Source: Leptodontidium sp. MPI-SDFR-AT-0119
Taxonomy: Eukaryota; Ascomycota; Leotiomycetes; Helotiales; Leptodontidiaceae
Direction of reading: 5' to 3'
DNA: 64,000 bases
Assembly (NCBI GenBank): GCA_020726505.1
Contig: JAHLEZ010000036.1
Location: 1-64,000 of the forward strand
The notes under the pieces are model-generated. The model saw only the letters and a list, made by a program, of their open reading frames with translations, searched no databases and was not told where the DNA came from. Positions 44,419-55,778 of the stretch are shown here, piece by piece. Position numbers and translations under genes: made by a program. Within the stretch, counting starts at the first letter, position 1; the number at the start of each line of letters is the position of its first letter.

Positions 44419-46441
44419 TTATATAATAGAAGCTTCTGTTTCTTTCGCACCTTCCCACCAAAGCTTTTGGGTTTCATCGAAGATGTTATGAGTGATATAA
44501 CCAACCCGACTATATTCCTCTTTTTCTCCCGAGCTCTGCACCAAAACAAGAGATTGTATTTGCGGAACGCAGCTGTCAACTTGGGGTCTTGTCCGTATTT
44601 TCAGGCAAAACAAGGTTGTTTGACCTTCTACTGCTGTTTGCTCGCTGTCAAGTAGATTCGTGTAAAAGCGATTTTTTGGGTATGTTTCCTCTGATACAAC
44701 GTCAGGGTAGAAATGCATTGCATGCTCCCAATGGCCCTCGGTTCTCTTGAGAGTGCGAAGATCATCAAGTGAAGTTTTTCTGAGCAGGCCTCGGATGATT
44801 ACATATCCACTCAATACCCTGCCGGTAGAATCTGGGCCAGCGGGGCAACAGGCTGCCTCCAAGATTGTACATTCGTACATATGGTCATCGCGGTTGCGGA
44901 CGCCATTTGATGGCAAGTCGGGGTAAACAGTACGTCCTCCATGTGTTGCGGCCCATGACCACGATGGTGCACAGTACACTTCATGTCTGCCGGACCAAGA
45001 GTTCCCTCTCTGTTTGTACCACAGCAGATGTTGGCGTAGATGGTTCTCCCAAAGTCCCGCCAGATAATTTCCCATATTGTGGCCCAGAAAGTTCTTCGCA
45101 AGTGCAGAAATTGCAGGAAGGCGGTCCGACTCATACGTCACATCCCGAGCTAAAAAGCTTTGTACAGCTAAAAGCCATGTAAGTGACTGTATCACTTCGT
45201 TTTCATCTGGCCAGCGTTGAAAAGTCTTCTTAGACTTCAAGGCTATCTCGATTGCCCAAGGCTTGATTGGGCTCTTTAGATCCGCCCCGACATCTTCCAG
45301 GTCGTATTCGCCGCATTCACACCGTCTTTCTGTGATACATTCAAATATTATCTCAGTGTCGTCGAATTTTACAATTCGTGAGGGCAAGTAGTATTCTTGC
45401 ATAACCCATGCGCGGGTATTGAGAGGCCTGTCATTGCCACCAGGTCTCGCATCATGTAACGGCCGCTCCCGAATAAATACACCACCAGAGCTTTGATTTG
45501 CATCAAAGTGACTAATGATGACCTCAGAGTATGCTTCAAATGCGTTCCTGTTGGAGAAACAGCCACCACTTCCATCAGCCGACCAAGTTGCCGCGATTGT
45601 GATGTAAGAGCCGGAGTAGATATCGCCCATTACAGCAGCTTGGTTCTCCCAGTCAGACAAAGAGTCCTGGATTATACAAAGGGAATCAATCCAAAGGTAT
45701 CGTAATCCAAGCTCTCTTGTGATCTTGATAGCATCTTGGAAGGTTTTGGACAGCGAACTCCATGGGATGCTCTTTTTGTGCGACTCCAGATTCGACGTTA
45801 GGGTTCGGATAATCTGGGTACGGCCCCAGCAATGACTGAGACAAACATATCGTGCCTTTTCACCCGCTGATTCGTACAATTGAGGTTGAGTATTGTCAGA
45901 ACCGACGTCAACAACTCGTTTCGGGAGGGACGAAAGTAACTTGCTTCCCTTACAGCTGTGGCTTTCGTCACAGTCTTTAATCCATTGTCGCATGATTTGA
46001 AACGTTTGAGGAGAATTTGAATTATGAGGCCGATGCTGGGATATTGGGATATAGGGCCATCTGTCCGTTTCGGTGCCTATAAAGCATCAGATAAGCTAAT
46101 ATGAGGAGGTGTATTCAATTGTATTTCTACATACCGGGCAGCGTATAGAAGCTGAACTTCTTTGGGGCTCTTGAGTAATTTCTCTCTGTGAGCACGAGTC
46201 CCCCGCTACTCTTGTCCGCACGAACTCCATTGTCGGCAAATTTTGGGTACAGGCTTCTGGAAACGGCTTCGCTGCCGCCAAGGATCAAGGCGCAAAAGCG
46301 ACATGTGGCAACGGATACTTGAATCTTTGCGAGATCTTCTTTGGAGACAACGAGTTCTTGCTTCTGGACTGTAGTGCAGAAGTTACAGTGTACATTTTCA
46401 TGAGCTTTCGAACCGTCGGTTTTGAAGCTCGTGATCTCCAT
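44419..46441 (-). CDS. HET-domain protein, 654 aa, two exons
   Basis: Exon 1 runs 46441-46135 and exon 2 runs 46076-44419, joined across a 58-nt GT-AG intron in phase 1. The start at 46441 gives MEITSFKTDG; an upstream ATG at 46564 is possible but its leader looks untranslated. Exon 1 holds a Cys-containing segment (HCNFCT, then CRFCALIL) typical of the N-termini of these proteins. Exon 2 opens with FQIMRQWIKDC. The HET domain follows at about residues 178-330, with YVCLSHCWG, LRYLWIDSLCIIQDS, DW and YSGSYITIAA. HET proteins trigger cell death when genetically different hyphae fuse, though most genomic copies have no assigned allorecognition role. The gene sits between transposon blocks. It has no visible C-terminal repeat domain. 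Reading frame and motifs are intact. Confidence 0.9.
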
Positions 46442-46756
46442 TCTCTGAGGCGGCAGTGCGTGCGAGGAACTGGTGTAGCGTGCCACTGATATCGATATAT
46501 TACAAAGATTCAGGTCAAAAGTCGTGCGAATATACGTTGAGGAAATCAGTGTCCGACCCCACACTTGAAAATTTTATCCAAGCCCCACATTACTAAGACG
46601 CTAGGACGCTTCTCTTTGTACTAGTATAATCATGGCAGCTGGTTTTATCCCTGCTGAGGCCGAAGAAGGCTGGCATGAAACGAAGTAAAATGAGCTAACT
46701 TGAGGTGTCCTGTGAGTTTGCAGCGATGAGTGCTCGACGGCAGCCAACTCCATAGA
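46442..46756. promoter_or_regulatory. Upstream region of the HET gene and of the transposase fragment
   Basis: About 315 bp between the HET start and the ATG of the Tc1-like relic, with ordinary composition. The left terminus of the Tc1-like element should lie here, but no TIR could be confirmed because the right end is missing. Confidence 0.35.
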
Positions 46757-46816
46757 ATGGCGCCGCACCTTGCAAAGTCGCAACACGCGATGATTCAAGA
46801 TATGGCTACTAGTAAG
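46757..46816 (+). pseudogene. Tc1/mariner-like transposase, 5' fragment (first 20 codons)
   Basis: Starts at ATGGCGCCGCACC and reads MAPHLAKSQHAMIQDMATSK. It then stops at the hAT insertion. The frame continues exactly at 50010 once the hAT element and one 8-bp duplication are removed. The two parts together form the start of the helix-turn-helix region of a fungal Tc1/IS630-type transposase. Confidence 0.75.
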
Positions 46817-49800
46817 TAGGTCTGGCTAATGAAAGAATGAAAACACATTTTGACTTTCATCGTTTAATTTATTCTAGTATATAAAGTTCAGCGTTTAATT
46901 TAATTTAATCTGAACCTTTTAATGAAAATTCGTTAAATTTAGATGAAAAATGCTAAGAAATCCCCGGGGTAGATTAGACTGCTCATGAGACTGTGTGTAA
47001 GTGAGCTTATACTAAAATAAATCCTTAATAACGCACATATTTATGAAACCAACTAATTCAAGTTGTAGATTTGTTAATTAAGGTACGCTGAATTAAATGT
47101 ACTTATTCTGAAGTCGTTCTTCTTATTTGTTATAAAGATATATTAATGTTTATATTAGCGTCGTTTTTCGGATTCTTATTATATAACGCGCTTATAATAG
47201 TCGATAGGGCAGATCCCTTATTAGAAGATTAATATTACTACCGCCTTTAATTAAGAAAGCCTCTCCCCGACGACGATAAGTTGGCTTGTTAGCGTATAAA
47301 GTGACTAGAATCGACGAGCTTATTATTAACCCTTCACGAGTTCCTTGTATACCTTTAGCTCTCTGACGTGTTATATAGGATTCCCAAGATAACGACGTTA
47401 TTATAGTTAATAATAGTTCACAAGCCAGAATAACTTCGTAGGCTATAAATCTAGTAGTAGATGTTATAAAGGACCCAGAATCTCCATTTAATAGACGTGA
47501 ATGTGCACGATATATTATCCCTATAACTGTCGTCTTACTAAAAGACTCTTAAAAGAGTATTCGGAAAGCTCCTATTAAGTACTCTTAGACTTTATTTTAT
47601 TATACTATATTTGAGCTCTCTTTAATATAGTTAAAGAAGTTTAAGAAGGCTACGGAAGAGGTTTATAATCGCCTGTAGACGTGTAATTATTATAAATAGA
47701 GCTCTAAGGATTCGCAAAGGCATAAAAACACTTTAGTTATGACAAACCACCTTTAGGACAAACACGAATTAACTAAAGCGAAGCATTTACAGGGAGGCTA
47801 TATAATTAAGAATAATACTAAAGGAGGTAGTAGAAGAGATAGAGATATCTTATAATTTGTGTTAGAGAGAGCTTAGGCTATAAGCCCGGAAGAGGCCTGC
47901 CTACGATTTGTTATTTAAACTAATCAAGCTTATTCTTTAATAAATAGTATATTATAGTAAGGTCTTTTCTAAGCTCTTAAGAAACTAATACCTTTTATTA
48001 ATCGCTATACCTTTAATCGATATACTGAAAAACGATTTAACGAAGTGCGAATTAAGTAAGCTTTACTCTTAGAGGAAACATACGAATCTTATACTCTTAC
48101 CTTTAATAGTTAGGGGTCACTAAATTACAAAAACATTATCTCTAGACAAATTCATTAGATTAAGAAGAATAATTAAGTCTAGTACACTATAAACACTGAA
48201 TTTACAGAGGCAGTTTATAGTAAAACCGGAAATAAAATAGTAGAAGTGTTTATTATATTCCTTGGCGATAATATTAATAAAATAGAGACAATTAAAACAG
48301 GTGGAGGCTTTATAATTTAAACTATAATATTTATTGGTTTAAAGGTCGCTCATAAAGTATTTATAGTTATAAGAGACAATGTTACTAATAACGACACCTT
48401 TTATAATCATTTTTTACGTAAATTATAGCTCTAGTACGACTTTGACCCCCGACAACTTCTTAATCTCCCTCGCTGTAGATTTTAAGGCCGGCCGAGTCGA
48501 ATTAAGTGCTAGGCTTATATAAACGACCTCGTTTGTAAATCTATTTACAAGACCTTAAGATGTGGCACCCGCGTAGACGTAGAGGCGCTAGTTAATTAAT
48601 CTATAGAGGGAAATGCGGTATTTCTACTTATTCTTGTTATTCTTAGCGTTATTATAAAAGTACAGATTTTGTGTTATTTATTATAAGAAGTAACGAGCGC
48701 CGGAAATAGTGGACTAATATTTACTTTACTTTTATTCCTCTTGACGTTAATACTTAGTGGAATTCCTTATATTTAATAATAAAGGTAGCCCGACAATATA
48801 AGGCAAAGATCTCCCGATATAGTTAACTTCACGTTATATATAAGTACCTTATACCTTTAGAGTTAGATTAAGAACTTTCCGAGTAAGTTAAAGGTTGTAT
48901 GTGGCTATTTTATAAGCGTACGCTTATAGTTTTAAAGATAGCTCCAAATCTTAATAGCTATATTAAAAGGATATAAAATATAGCCGACCTTTTAGAAGAC
49001 GTCTCTTTTAGTAGAGAGGCCTTTAGAGATATCTATATTAATCTCCGACGTGCGTTTGACGCCGCCAAAGATACTTTAAAGAAGTAGACTAATAAGATAT
49101 TTAAATACGACCTCTATTTTATAGTTCACGTACTTTATCCTCGATATAAATTCTCCTTACTTCGAGTATAATATAACGAGAACGTAAAAGATTTGATTCT
49201 ATGAATTAAGACGTGGTTTGAAAATAACTACCCTTATACAGTAACTTTTATTATTACGGCGCTATTAAATCGGGGGAAGCGACCTTTACATATTGACTAA
49301 CATAAGTGGCTTCTTTTACAACGTGCTAGAGAACTTAATACTGTGCCTAATTAAACTAATCTTATTACTGATTTTAATCGATATTTTAATAATTTAATAG
49401 TCGTTAATTAAGACTTAAGCGTAAAGGACTTTAATTTAAAGTAGTAAAAAGCTTCCGAATTCCAGTATCCTTTAGTCGCTAAAGCCGCTCGAGATCTACT
49501 AGTTATCCCCAGCGCTAAAGTCGATATTAAACGCTTATTTTCTAAAGGTCGAGATATAATAGGGATTCGTCGTATAACTATAGACGCCGATATAATAAAG
49601 ATTTTGCGTCTACTAAAGAGCCACTTTGATGCTAAAGATAAGGAAATTAAGGGGCGAGCTAGAGCTTAATTAGAAGAGAAACAATGTATATATAAAGTAA
49701 GAAAGATTAACTAAAGAGCTAATTAAGAGCCTTAGAATTGAGCTTAATTAGTAAGTCAGAGCTTTCATTAAGTTGTGGAAATCATATAATTTCGGATAAG

Positions 49801-50001
49801 AAAGTGGATAAATATCCAAGGATCTAAAGCATAAAAACCCCCCCAAAATCACATATAAATAGACTTATTTTCAATGAACTGGACCCTCTTTTCGTTATTC
49901 GTTACCCCTAAGTTCATCGTTTAATTTAGCTACCCTAAATTCAGCTAAATAGATGAAAATTCGCTGAATTTTCACGTTCATTTATTCAATAGCCAGACCT
50001 A
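46817..50001 (+). mobile_element. hAT DNA transposon, 3185 bp, RIP-degraded, 8-bp target duplication
   Basis: Terminal inverted repeats TAGGTCTGGCTA and its complement are flanked by a perfect 8-bp duplication CTAGTAAG (46809-46816 and 50002-50009), the hallmark of hAT elements. The interior has a transposase relic on plus. The AT-rich subterminal regions share repeated TTCATCGTTTAATTTA and AATTCGCTGAATTT-like motifs. Confidence 0.9.
47140..49668 (+). pseudogene. hAT transposase relic
   Basis: The conserved C-terminal dimerisation region is readable near 49487-49630 as ARDLLVIPSAKVDIKRLFSK, then GRDIIGIRR and ILRLLKSHF. This corresponds to the hAT signature around the A..S..ERxFS motif. Upstream parts are too full of stops to number catalytic residues. 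The start coordinate is approximate. No functional protein is possible. Confidence 0.75.
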
Positions 50002-50009
50002 CTAGTAAG

Positions 50010-50370
50010 TCGTTTAAAAATGATAAGATTGCTAAAACTGTTGGTTGTAGCCCTTGCGGAGTTCGAAGTATACAACAAAACTTCCATTTCTATGGCAGGA
50101 CTAAAGCCCCTTCAAACGGTGTAAGACGGCCCCGAAGCGTTATACCTCCGATGTTAGATGCTATATGCAAATACTTGCTAGAGAAGCCCGGGCTATACTT
50201 GGACGAGACGAAGCTGTTTCTGTGGGACGAGTTCGAGGTGTTTGTATCGACCTCTAGTATACGGAGAGCGCTAAATTCTATCGAGTGAACTAAAAAAAAA
50301 AAAAAAAAAAAAAACAATTCGCAGGGTAGTAAAGGGCCAGGGTGCTGATCTGCGGGACTTACACTTGCAT
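50010..50370 (+). pseudogene. Tc1/mariner-like transposase, continuing fragment, truncated by a copia LTR
   Basis: In frame with 46757-46816, this reads SFKNDKIAKTVGCSPCGVRS, then YGRTKAPSNGVRRPRSV, then LLEKPGLYLDETKLFLWDEF. This is the paired helix-turn-helix N-terminal part of a fungal Tc1-type transposase. A TGA replaces the usual Trp just before a 23-A run at 50292-50314, after which the coding sense resumes (TIRRVVKGQGADLRDLHLH). It ends abruptly at the LTR at 50371, so the catalytic domain is missing. Composition is near normal, in contrast to the RIP-degraded hAT inside it. Confidence 0.8.
50292..50314. repeat. Homopolymer A run, 23 nt, inside transposase coding sequence
   Basis: The family normally has a short Lys-rich stretch at this point, so this looks like slippage expansion of an A-rich lysine codon run. 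Length could vary between individuals or be affected by sequencing. Confidence 0.9.
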
Positions 50371-50630
50371 TGTGAGAATAGGTGAGCCAATTAGAAGAGA
50401 GGAAGCGCAGTAGGTGAACACGTGATTAGAGACAAAGTAGATTACTTGCTTGCTTGAGAGAAGAGCCATAAAGGCTCTTCGGTAGTTATATATACAATAT
50501 TAGCTTCTCTAGAAGCTTCGACGACTACGTAATCGAATACGAGAGTAATTTCCGGTTCGCGTAAGCAGTGGAGATTACTCCGGCCATTCTCGCGTAGAAT
50601 CGGCACGAGTTACCGAAGTCAAAATCTCTA
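50371..50630. repeat. Copia-type LTR, about 260 bp, truncating the transposase relic
   Basis: Begins TGTGAGAATAGG and matches 42059-42348 to about 50630, where the expected AACA end is lost. Copia reverse [13 protein letters not shown] coding sequence on minus follows directly, without room for RNase H. Confidence 0.65.
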
Positions 50631-51400
50631 GTAATTAATAAATTGTTTATATAAATAGTTATATTTGTCCCTTCCCGGCAAAAGACCTTAGTATTAGCGT
50701 TAAGTATATAGAAACCTTGTTCTTCTAAGAACGTGGACAAGGTATTATACTAGACTCGCGAAGACTATTTTAAGTTATAAAGGGCCGTGTTTAACTTACA
50801 AGTGCTTAAGACGCTATAGCCGGTGGGGAGCTTTATATAAATGTTTGTGTTAATTTCGCTGTACAAAATTGCCGTTTTTATATCTATTTACTTAATCTTT
50901 TAATTATAAGCCGTGGCTAGGGCAAAGATGGCTTTGTAGCTCATAGGCTTGACTACGGAGGCAAAGGTCTTACGATAATTAACGCCTTCTTTTTGTTAGA
51001 AGCCCCGTACGACCTACTATACTTTATACCGCAGAATCTCCCATGAAGCGCTACGCTTAAGTTTAAAGACCCACTTCCTACTTAGCGCCGTCCGATTAGG
51101 TGGTGTTTCTATAAAAGTCTAAGTTCTGTTCTCGACTAATAATTAGTATTCCTCTTCGATGGCCGCTTCCTATTACTTCCACTGGGGATCCTCTATCGCT
51201 TGTTCTAAAGTCAAAGGCTCGAACGGCTCGCAAGGATTTGCATAGCTAAAGAATATTAGAAGTAAGAGGTAATCTGGTAGGGCGAGATATAATAAGAGGA
51301 TGGCCAGGGCAAGCGGGTTTAAAAAGTTGATTCGCCAAAGATAAGGATAATTTAGCGGGGTATTAATTTATAGTAGACCCTCTTGCGTAAGAAGCTTTAG
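50631..51400 (-). pseudogene. Copia retrotransposon reverse [13 protein letters not shown] fragment, RIP-degraded
   Basis: Minus-strand translation contains the run KTFASVVKPMSYKAIFALA, then KTAILYSEINTNIYIKLPTG. This is followed by LSTFLEEQGFYILNANTKVF and the active-site region YINNLLI (YVDDLLI in live copies). This is Ty1/copia RT with RIP changes. RNase H and most of gag/integrase are missing or unreadable, and the LTR follows immediately, so the copy has suffered an internal deletion. Confidence 0.75.
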
Positions 51401-52329
51401 TGATAGGATTGGAGTTTGTTGATTTGTAATCAGTGCCTCCTGCCGGCTTCCAGAACATTCGCTTATCCGGTCATATGACCTTTCTCTTCTAGACGATTCT
51501 AAGAGTTATTATAAATCAAAATGATTTATAATCGACTTTAGAAGGTTCTAGTAAGCCTATTACAGTGTATATATAGAGCCTTAAGCTCTTAGGTAGTCGC
51601 AACTCAAGCAATTCAATAATCACTTCAAATCACGTGTCGTTTCCTCATATTGATCTGCCAATTCCATAGAGTTTGGTCGCGTAGTGTAACGTGAGATACT
51701 AGAATTTAAAAGGTATTTAAATGTTCGCTCTCTTTCGTAGGATTATTTAATATAAATCCTTAAGGAGTATCCTTATTTTTTTAGGGTAAAAAGTCGTTGG
51801 ACTCATTTAACTTATTTAAATCTTCAAAGTTAAAGTTTGTAGTCCAAAATTTGGGGCGTTTTGCGGCTCGTGGCTTTAGTGTAGTTGGAAATACGGTTCG
51901 TATAAATGGCCTATTATGTGTAGGGGAGGAAAGTTGTCGGATTAGCGAGCTTAGAGAGGAGAATAAAGTACGCGGTGGCCTTGGCCGTTCTCGGAGAGAT
52001 TCTAAAAGAGATAGTGCTGACTTTTTAAGGGGCTGTTATTAGTGATAGCCTAGATCCTCGAGCCAAACTTCGTCACGATTTGCTTTGCGTTTGATAGTAG
52101 TCCTTAGATTAGGCAAACCTTTAGAAATAAGTATCTTATTTACTAACACGCCCGGCTTAGTCGGATTAGTGATAAATCCTTCTCTTCTTCCGGTGGCATC
52201 TTATCTTAAAGCAATTACTCCACGATGTGGACTAACGCCGCTCGCGTAATCCGATCGTCTGGTTTAATAATACGGTAAATCCGGTTACTCTTAAAACTAG
52301 CTAGTATGCCTTTAGTGGCATCTTTATCT
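51401..52329. other. Degraded repeat sequence, unassigned
   Basis: A TGTTGATTTG start near 51417, a TATATATAGAGCC promoter-like site near 51570 and a downstream CT/AT-rich stretch hint at a further LTR to about 51650. Its end was not fixed. The open frame at 51797-52042 (81 codons) has basic, Ser-rich content and no recognisable domain; it is not called as a gene. Confidence 0.35.
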
Positions 52330-52851
52330 AGTGTGTCAAAGAATTATTCAAATTAATTAATTAATATTCTATTTTAATTAATTAAAATTAAATAAGATAG
52401 ATAAATAACTCTTAGACCTGAATAGAATAATATTCAAATTATTCTTGAATATTATTTAATTATTCAAGAACATGTGACTTAATACAAAGTAAATATTTAA
52501 AATACAATTTAAATCTTCTCTTTTATATAAAAACGATTCTATTTAAGAGTGTAACTTTTAATTTTTATATTATATTATTTTTTAACTTTATAATTGTTGT
52601 TGATTATAATGTATTAATTCGGAGGTTCCTTATCACTAGCTCGCTTAATAAGCAAGATAACGGGATCTATATTAAAAGGGGATAAGCTATGTCTAAAACG
52701 GGTAAAGACTGCATTAGTTAGTATATTATTTAAATTAATTAATTATATTCAAATTAAATTAAATATTAATTGATTAAGATAGATTAATTAGTAAAATCGT
52801 TGATTTGATTTAAATAATAGCCATTATTTAAATCAAATCATTTGACACACT
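52330..52851. mobile_element. AT-rich MITE, about 522 bp, with AGTGTGTCAAA inverted ends
   Basis: AGTGTGTCAAA at the left and TTTGACACACT at the right are perfect inverted repeats. The inner arms are rich in ATTTGATTTAAAT-type sequence and could form a long hairpin. Non-coding. No clear target duplication. Confidence 0.55.
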
Positions 52852-52959
52852 GTATACAATTGATTTAAATATTCGAATATAACGGAAATTTGGCTTGCAA
52901 TGGGTCTATGCCTTAAAAGGAGTCTTCTTAATAGCTAAGTAGGGGCTACATTCATAGAC

Positions 52960-53984
52960 AGCGTGAGCAAAATTAATTATATAAATTAATTAATATTTGA
53001 TTAATTTGATTTGATTTGATTTGATTTTGATTTGATTTGATTTGAATTAATTAATTTAGATTAATCTAATTAATGACTCTTTTTTTTAGATATTTATATA
53101 TAATATAAGAATAGATTAAATAAGCGAGTATTTTAATAAGATAAAATAACAGGTTTTTTTTGTATTTACATATAATAAATCAAGTAATTACTACTACTGG
53201 CCTTTAGTAACGTTTATATAGATATTTATATTATAATTAAAACTAATAATTAAATTATTAGATATGTTATTTTATTCTTATAATACTTAGTACTTGTTTA
53301 AAGTCGAACTTAGCCTTAAAGGGACCTTTTACGTCGCGGATTAGTTTATGTAGTCTAGGGTTTCGGATAGGCAAGAAAGAGACTGGCGATAATTATTTCG
53401 TTTTTTATTTACGCCTTAACCCTCGAGATGTATTATCTTATATCTACTCTCATAAGCTCTCTGCCTAAACGACAAAGTATACGTAGTTATAAATAAAGCT
53501 AAAGTAATTACATATAACAAATAAGCGTATAGCTTATTTAAAATTAGCGACAACTATTTCGTAATTATCTTAGTTCTTAAGCTTATATTAAGATGCGTTA
53601 ACTATTATTAGTTTTCTTAAAGTACTTAATAATATATGCTACTTTTTATTTCTAATATATTCTTTAACTTATTAATATATTATTAAATGCTTACTAGTAT
53701 ATATGTTTTATTTATTATTAACTAATATAATCAAGTGTTATAAAAAAGGCTTTAGAATCACTTAACTAAGCTACGTAAAGCTCGGTTAGGACTCGCCACC
53801 CCTATTTTTAATATACGCTAAACCCAACAAGGATAAGTCTTAGCGCTCTATACCTAATTAGGATGCGGCTCTTATATTAATTAAATTAATCAGATTTCAT
53901 TTGATTTGAATTTGATTAATCTAAATTTGACTTAATTTGACTTTGATTAATAGCTACTAATCAAATCAAATCATTTTACACACT
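52960..53984. mobile_element. Second, longer and more degraded member of the same MITE family (tentative)
   Basis: The right end TTTTACACACT, preceded by TCAAATCAAATCA, matches the MITE at 52330-52851. The left end AGCGTGAGCAAAA is a weaker match, followed by a run of ATTTG repeats near 53010-53045. No ORF. Boundaries are uncertain. Confidence 0.35.
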
Positions 53985-54268
53985 AATTATTATAATTTAT
54001 TTTTATTTTAATGAATTAATATATTTCACTTATAACTTCTATTTTTATTATTTTAGTTAATTTAATTACTATATCTTTTATAATATTATCATTTAGCCTT
54101 ATTAATATTAAGTTGTTTACGTAATTTATTATATATAAATATACCTTCGTTAAAAGGTAAATCTTTAAAATCTAATTTATTTAAAGCCTCTAATAAGTGT
54201 TTATACTATAGTTTAAGTGACTATCTAAGATTATATAAGGATTTATTAAGTTCATAATATAATTTAAA

Positions 54269-54435
<167 letters not shown>

Positions 54436-55778
54436 GGATATCCGTTTTATTAATGACTTTAAGTTTATCGTTATTAAAACTAATCTCATTTTCCCCTTTC
54501 TTTTTAGTATCAATTAGCTTCGCCAACTGGTATCCGTATTAAAGAAGAGAAGCAAGATTAGTGCAAATTATACCCAATACCACTTGGTGGAGAATATTAA
54601 AGTAGTTTAGGCCTAGTGATACTAAAGTAAAAGTAAAAGGTTGTCCACGCCTAAGATAAGCTTTAACTTAATAATAAGATTAAACCCAAACCACATCAAT
54701 ATACTACGTATATTAGCAATCCTAAATTCAGTAAGCAACGGCAAAAATAATACAGTATACCTTCAAGGCGTCAGGCTCTTTCCTATCGTTGGTATTTATA
54801 TACCAGTTATTTTTACAATTGAATAGTATCTTGAATTAGATCATGTACTGTTGTATTACACCCCCTTTAGTCACCTTGTTTTTATTATAAATATACCAAA
54901 GAAAACCAGCGTAGTTCCTCAAGAGCAAGCGTAAATTATAGTACACTAATTCTTCTTAAGCTAATTATCGTAAAACTTAATGAAGAATCAAAGCGATTAA
55001 TTAAATTAACAACTCCTTAACTTAGAGGTATTATTCCCTTATTATATAAACTTACCTTTAATAATTAAAAGATTAACTTTTATAATATTAGTATACTTAT
55101 TTTTATAATTTGTATAGTATTATACTACTTAATAAGTATCTAGTAATACCTAAGCGAGCATTAGGTTTTTACTTTAGGTTAGTGATGTTTAATACGATTA
55201 CAAAGACAGTCAAGGTCTTATATTAAAGTATTTGACTATTATAGTTAACTAGTATATACGACCTAAGAATTATGAAGATTATAGTCTTATTTTAATTTAG
55301 AGGCAGTGGTCTTAAATAATACTAACAATATAAAGAGCAAACAGTACTAAGGACAAAAAAAAATAAGAGTTGAAGCATCAAGGTTATTAAGAAATAACAA
55401 ATACGAGAAAGCGTAAATAATCAAGACATAGAAGTATACTTAAGCCAAAGAAGCGCATAATAGTAGTAACAAAAGGGAAGCCCCTTTCCCCTCATGTTTA
55501 GAGGCGCTTAACGCGAGATCCAAAAAAGGTATTTCAAAGTCGAGAATCCGAAAAACAAACAAAAAAAAAGATGAGGGCTAACGTTAAGGACCTGCATTGC
55601 TTCGACGTTTAGTCGACTTAGTCGAGGGGTCGCTGGGTAATACTCGCTACAGGATGACTTTCCTTGGAATTCGAAGGGGGTTAAAACAGCGTCCATATCC
55701 CCCTGAAATAGCACCCCCAAATACTACAACGTTGCCTAAAGGGTTTGCGAAAGTTTCTTTTGCAATTAAGGTAGGCCA
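54436..55778. other. AT-rich block grading into the 3' flank of the F-box gene
   Basis: No recognisable gene, terminal repeat or RNA. Composition becomes normal from about 55590. Frames at 54641-54826 and 55508-55720 have no features. Confidence 0.4.
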
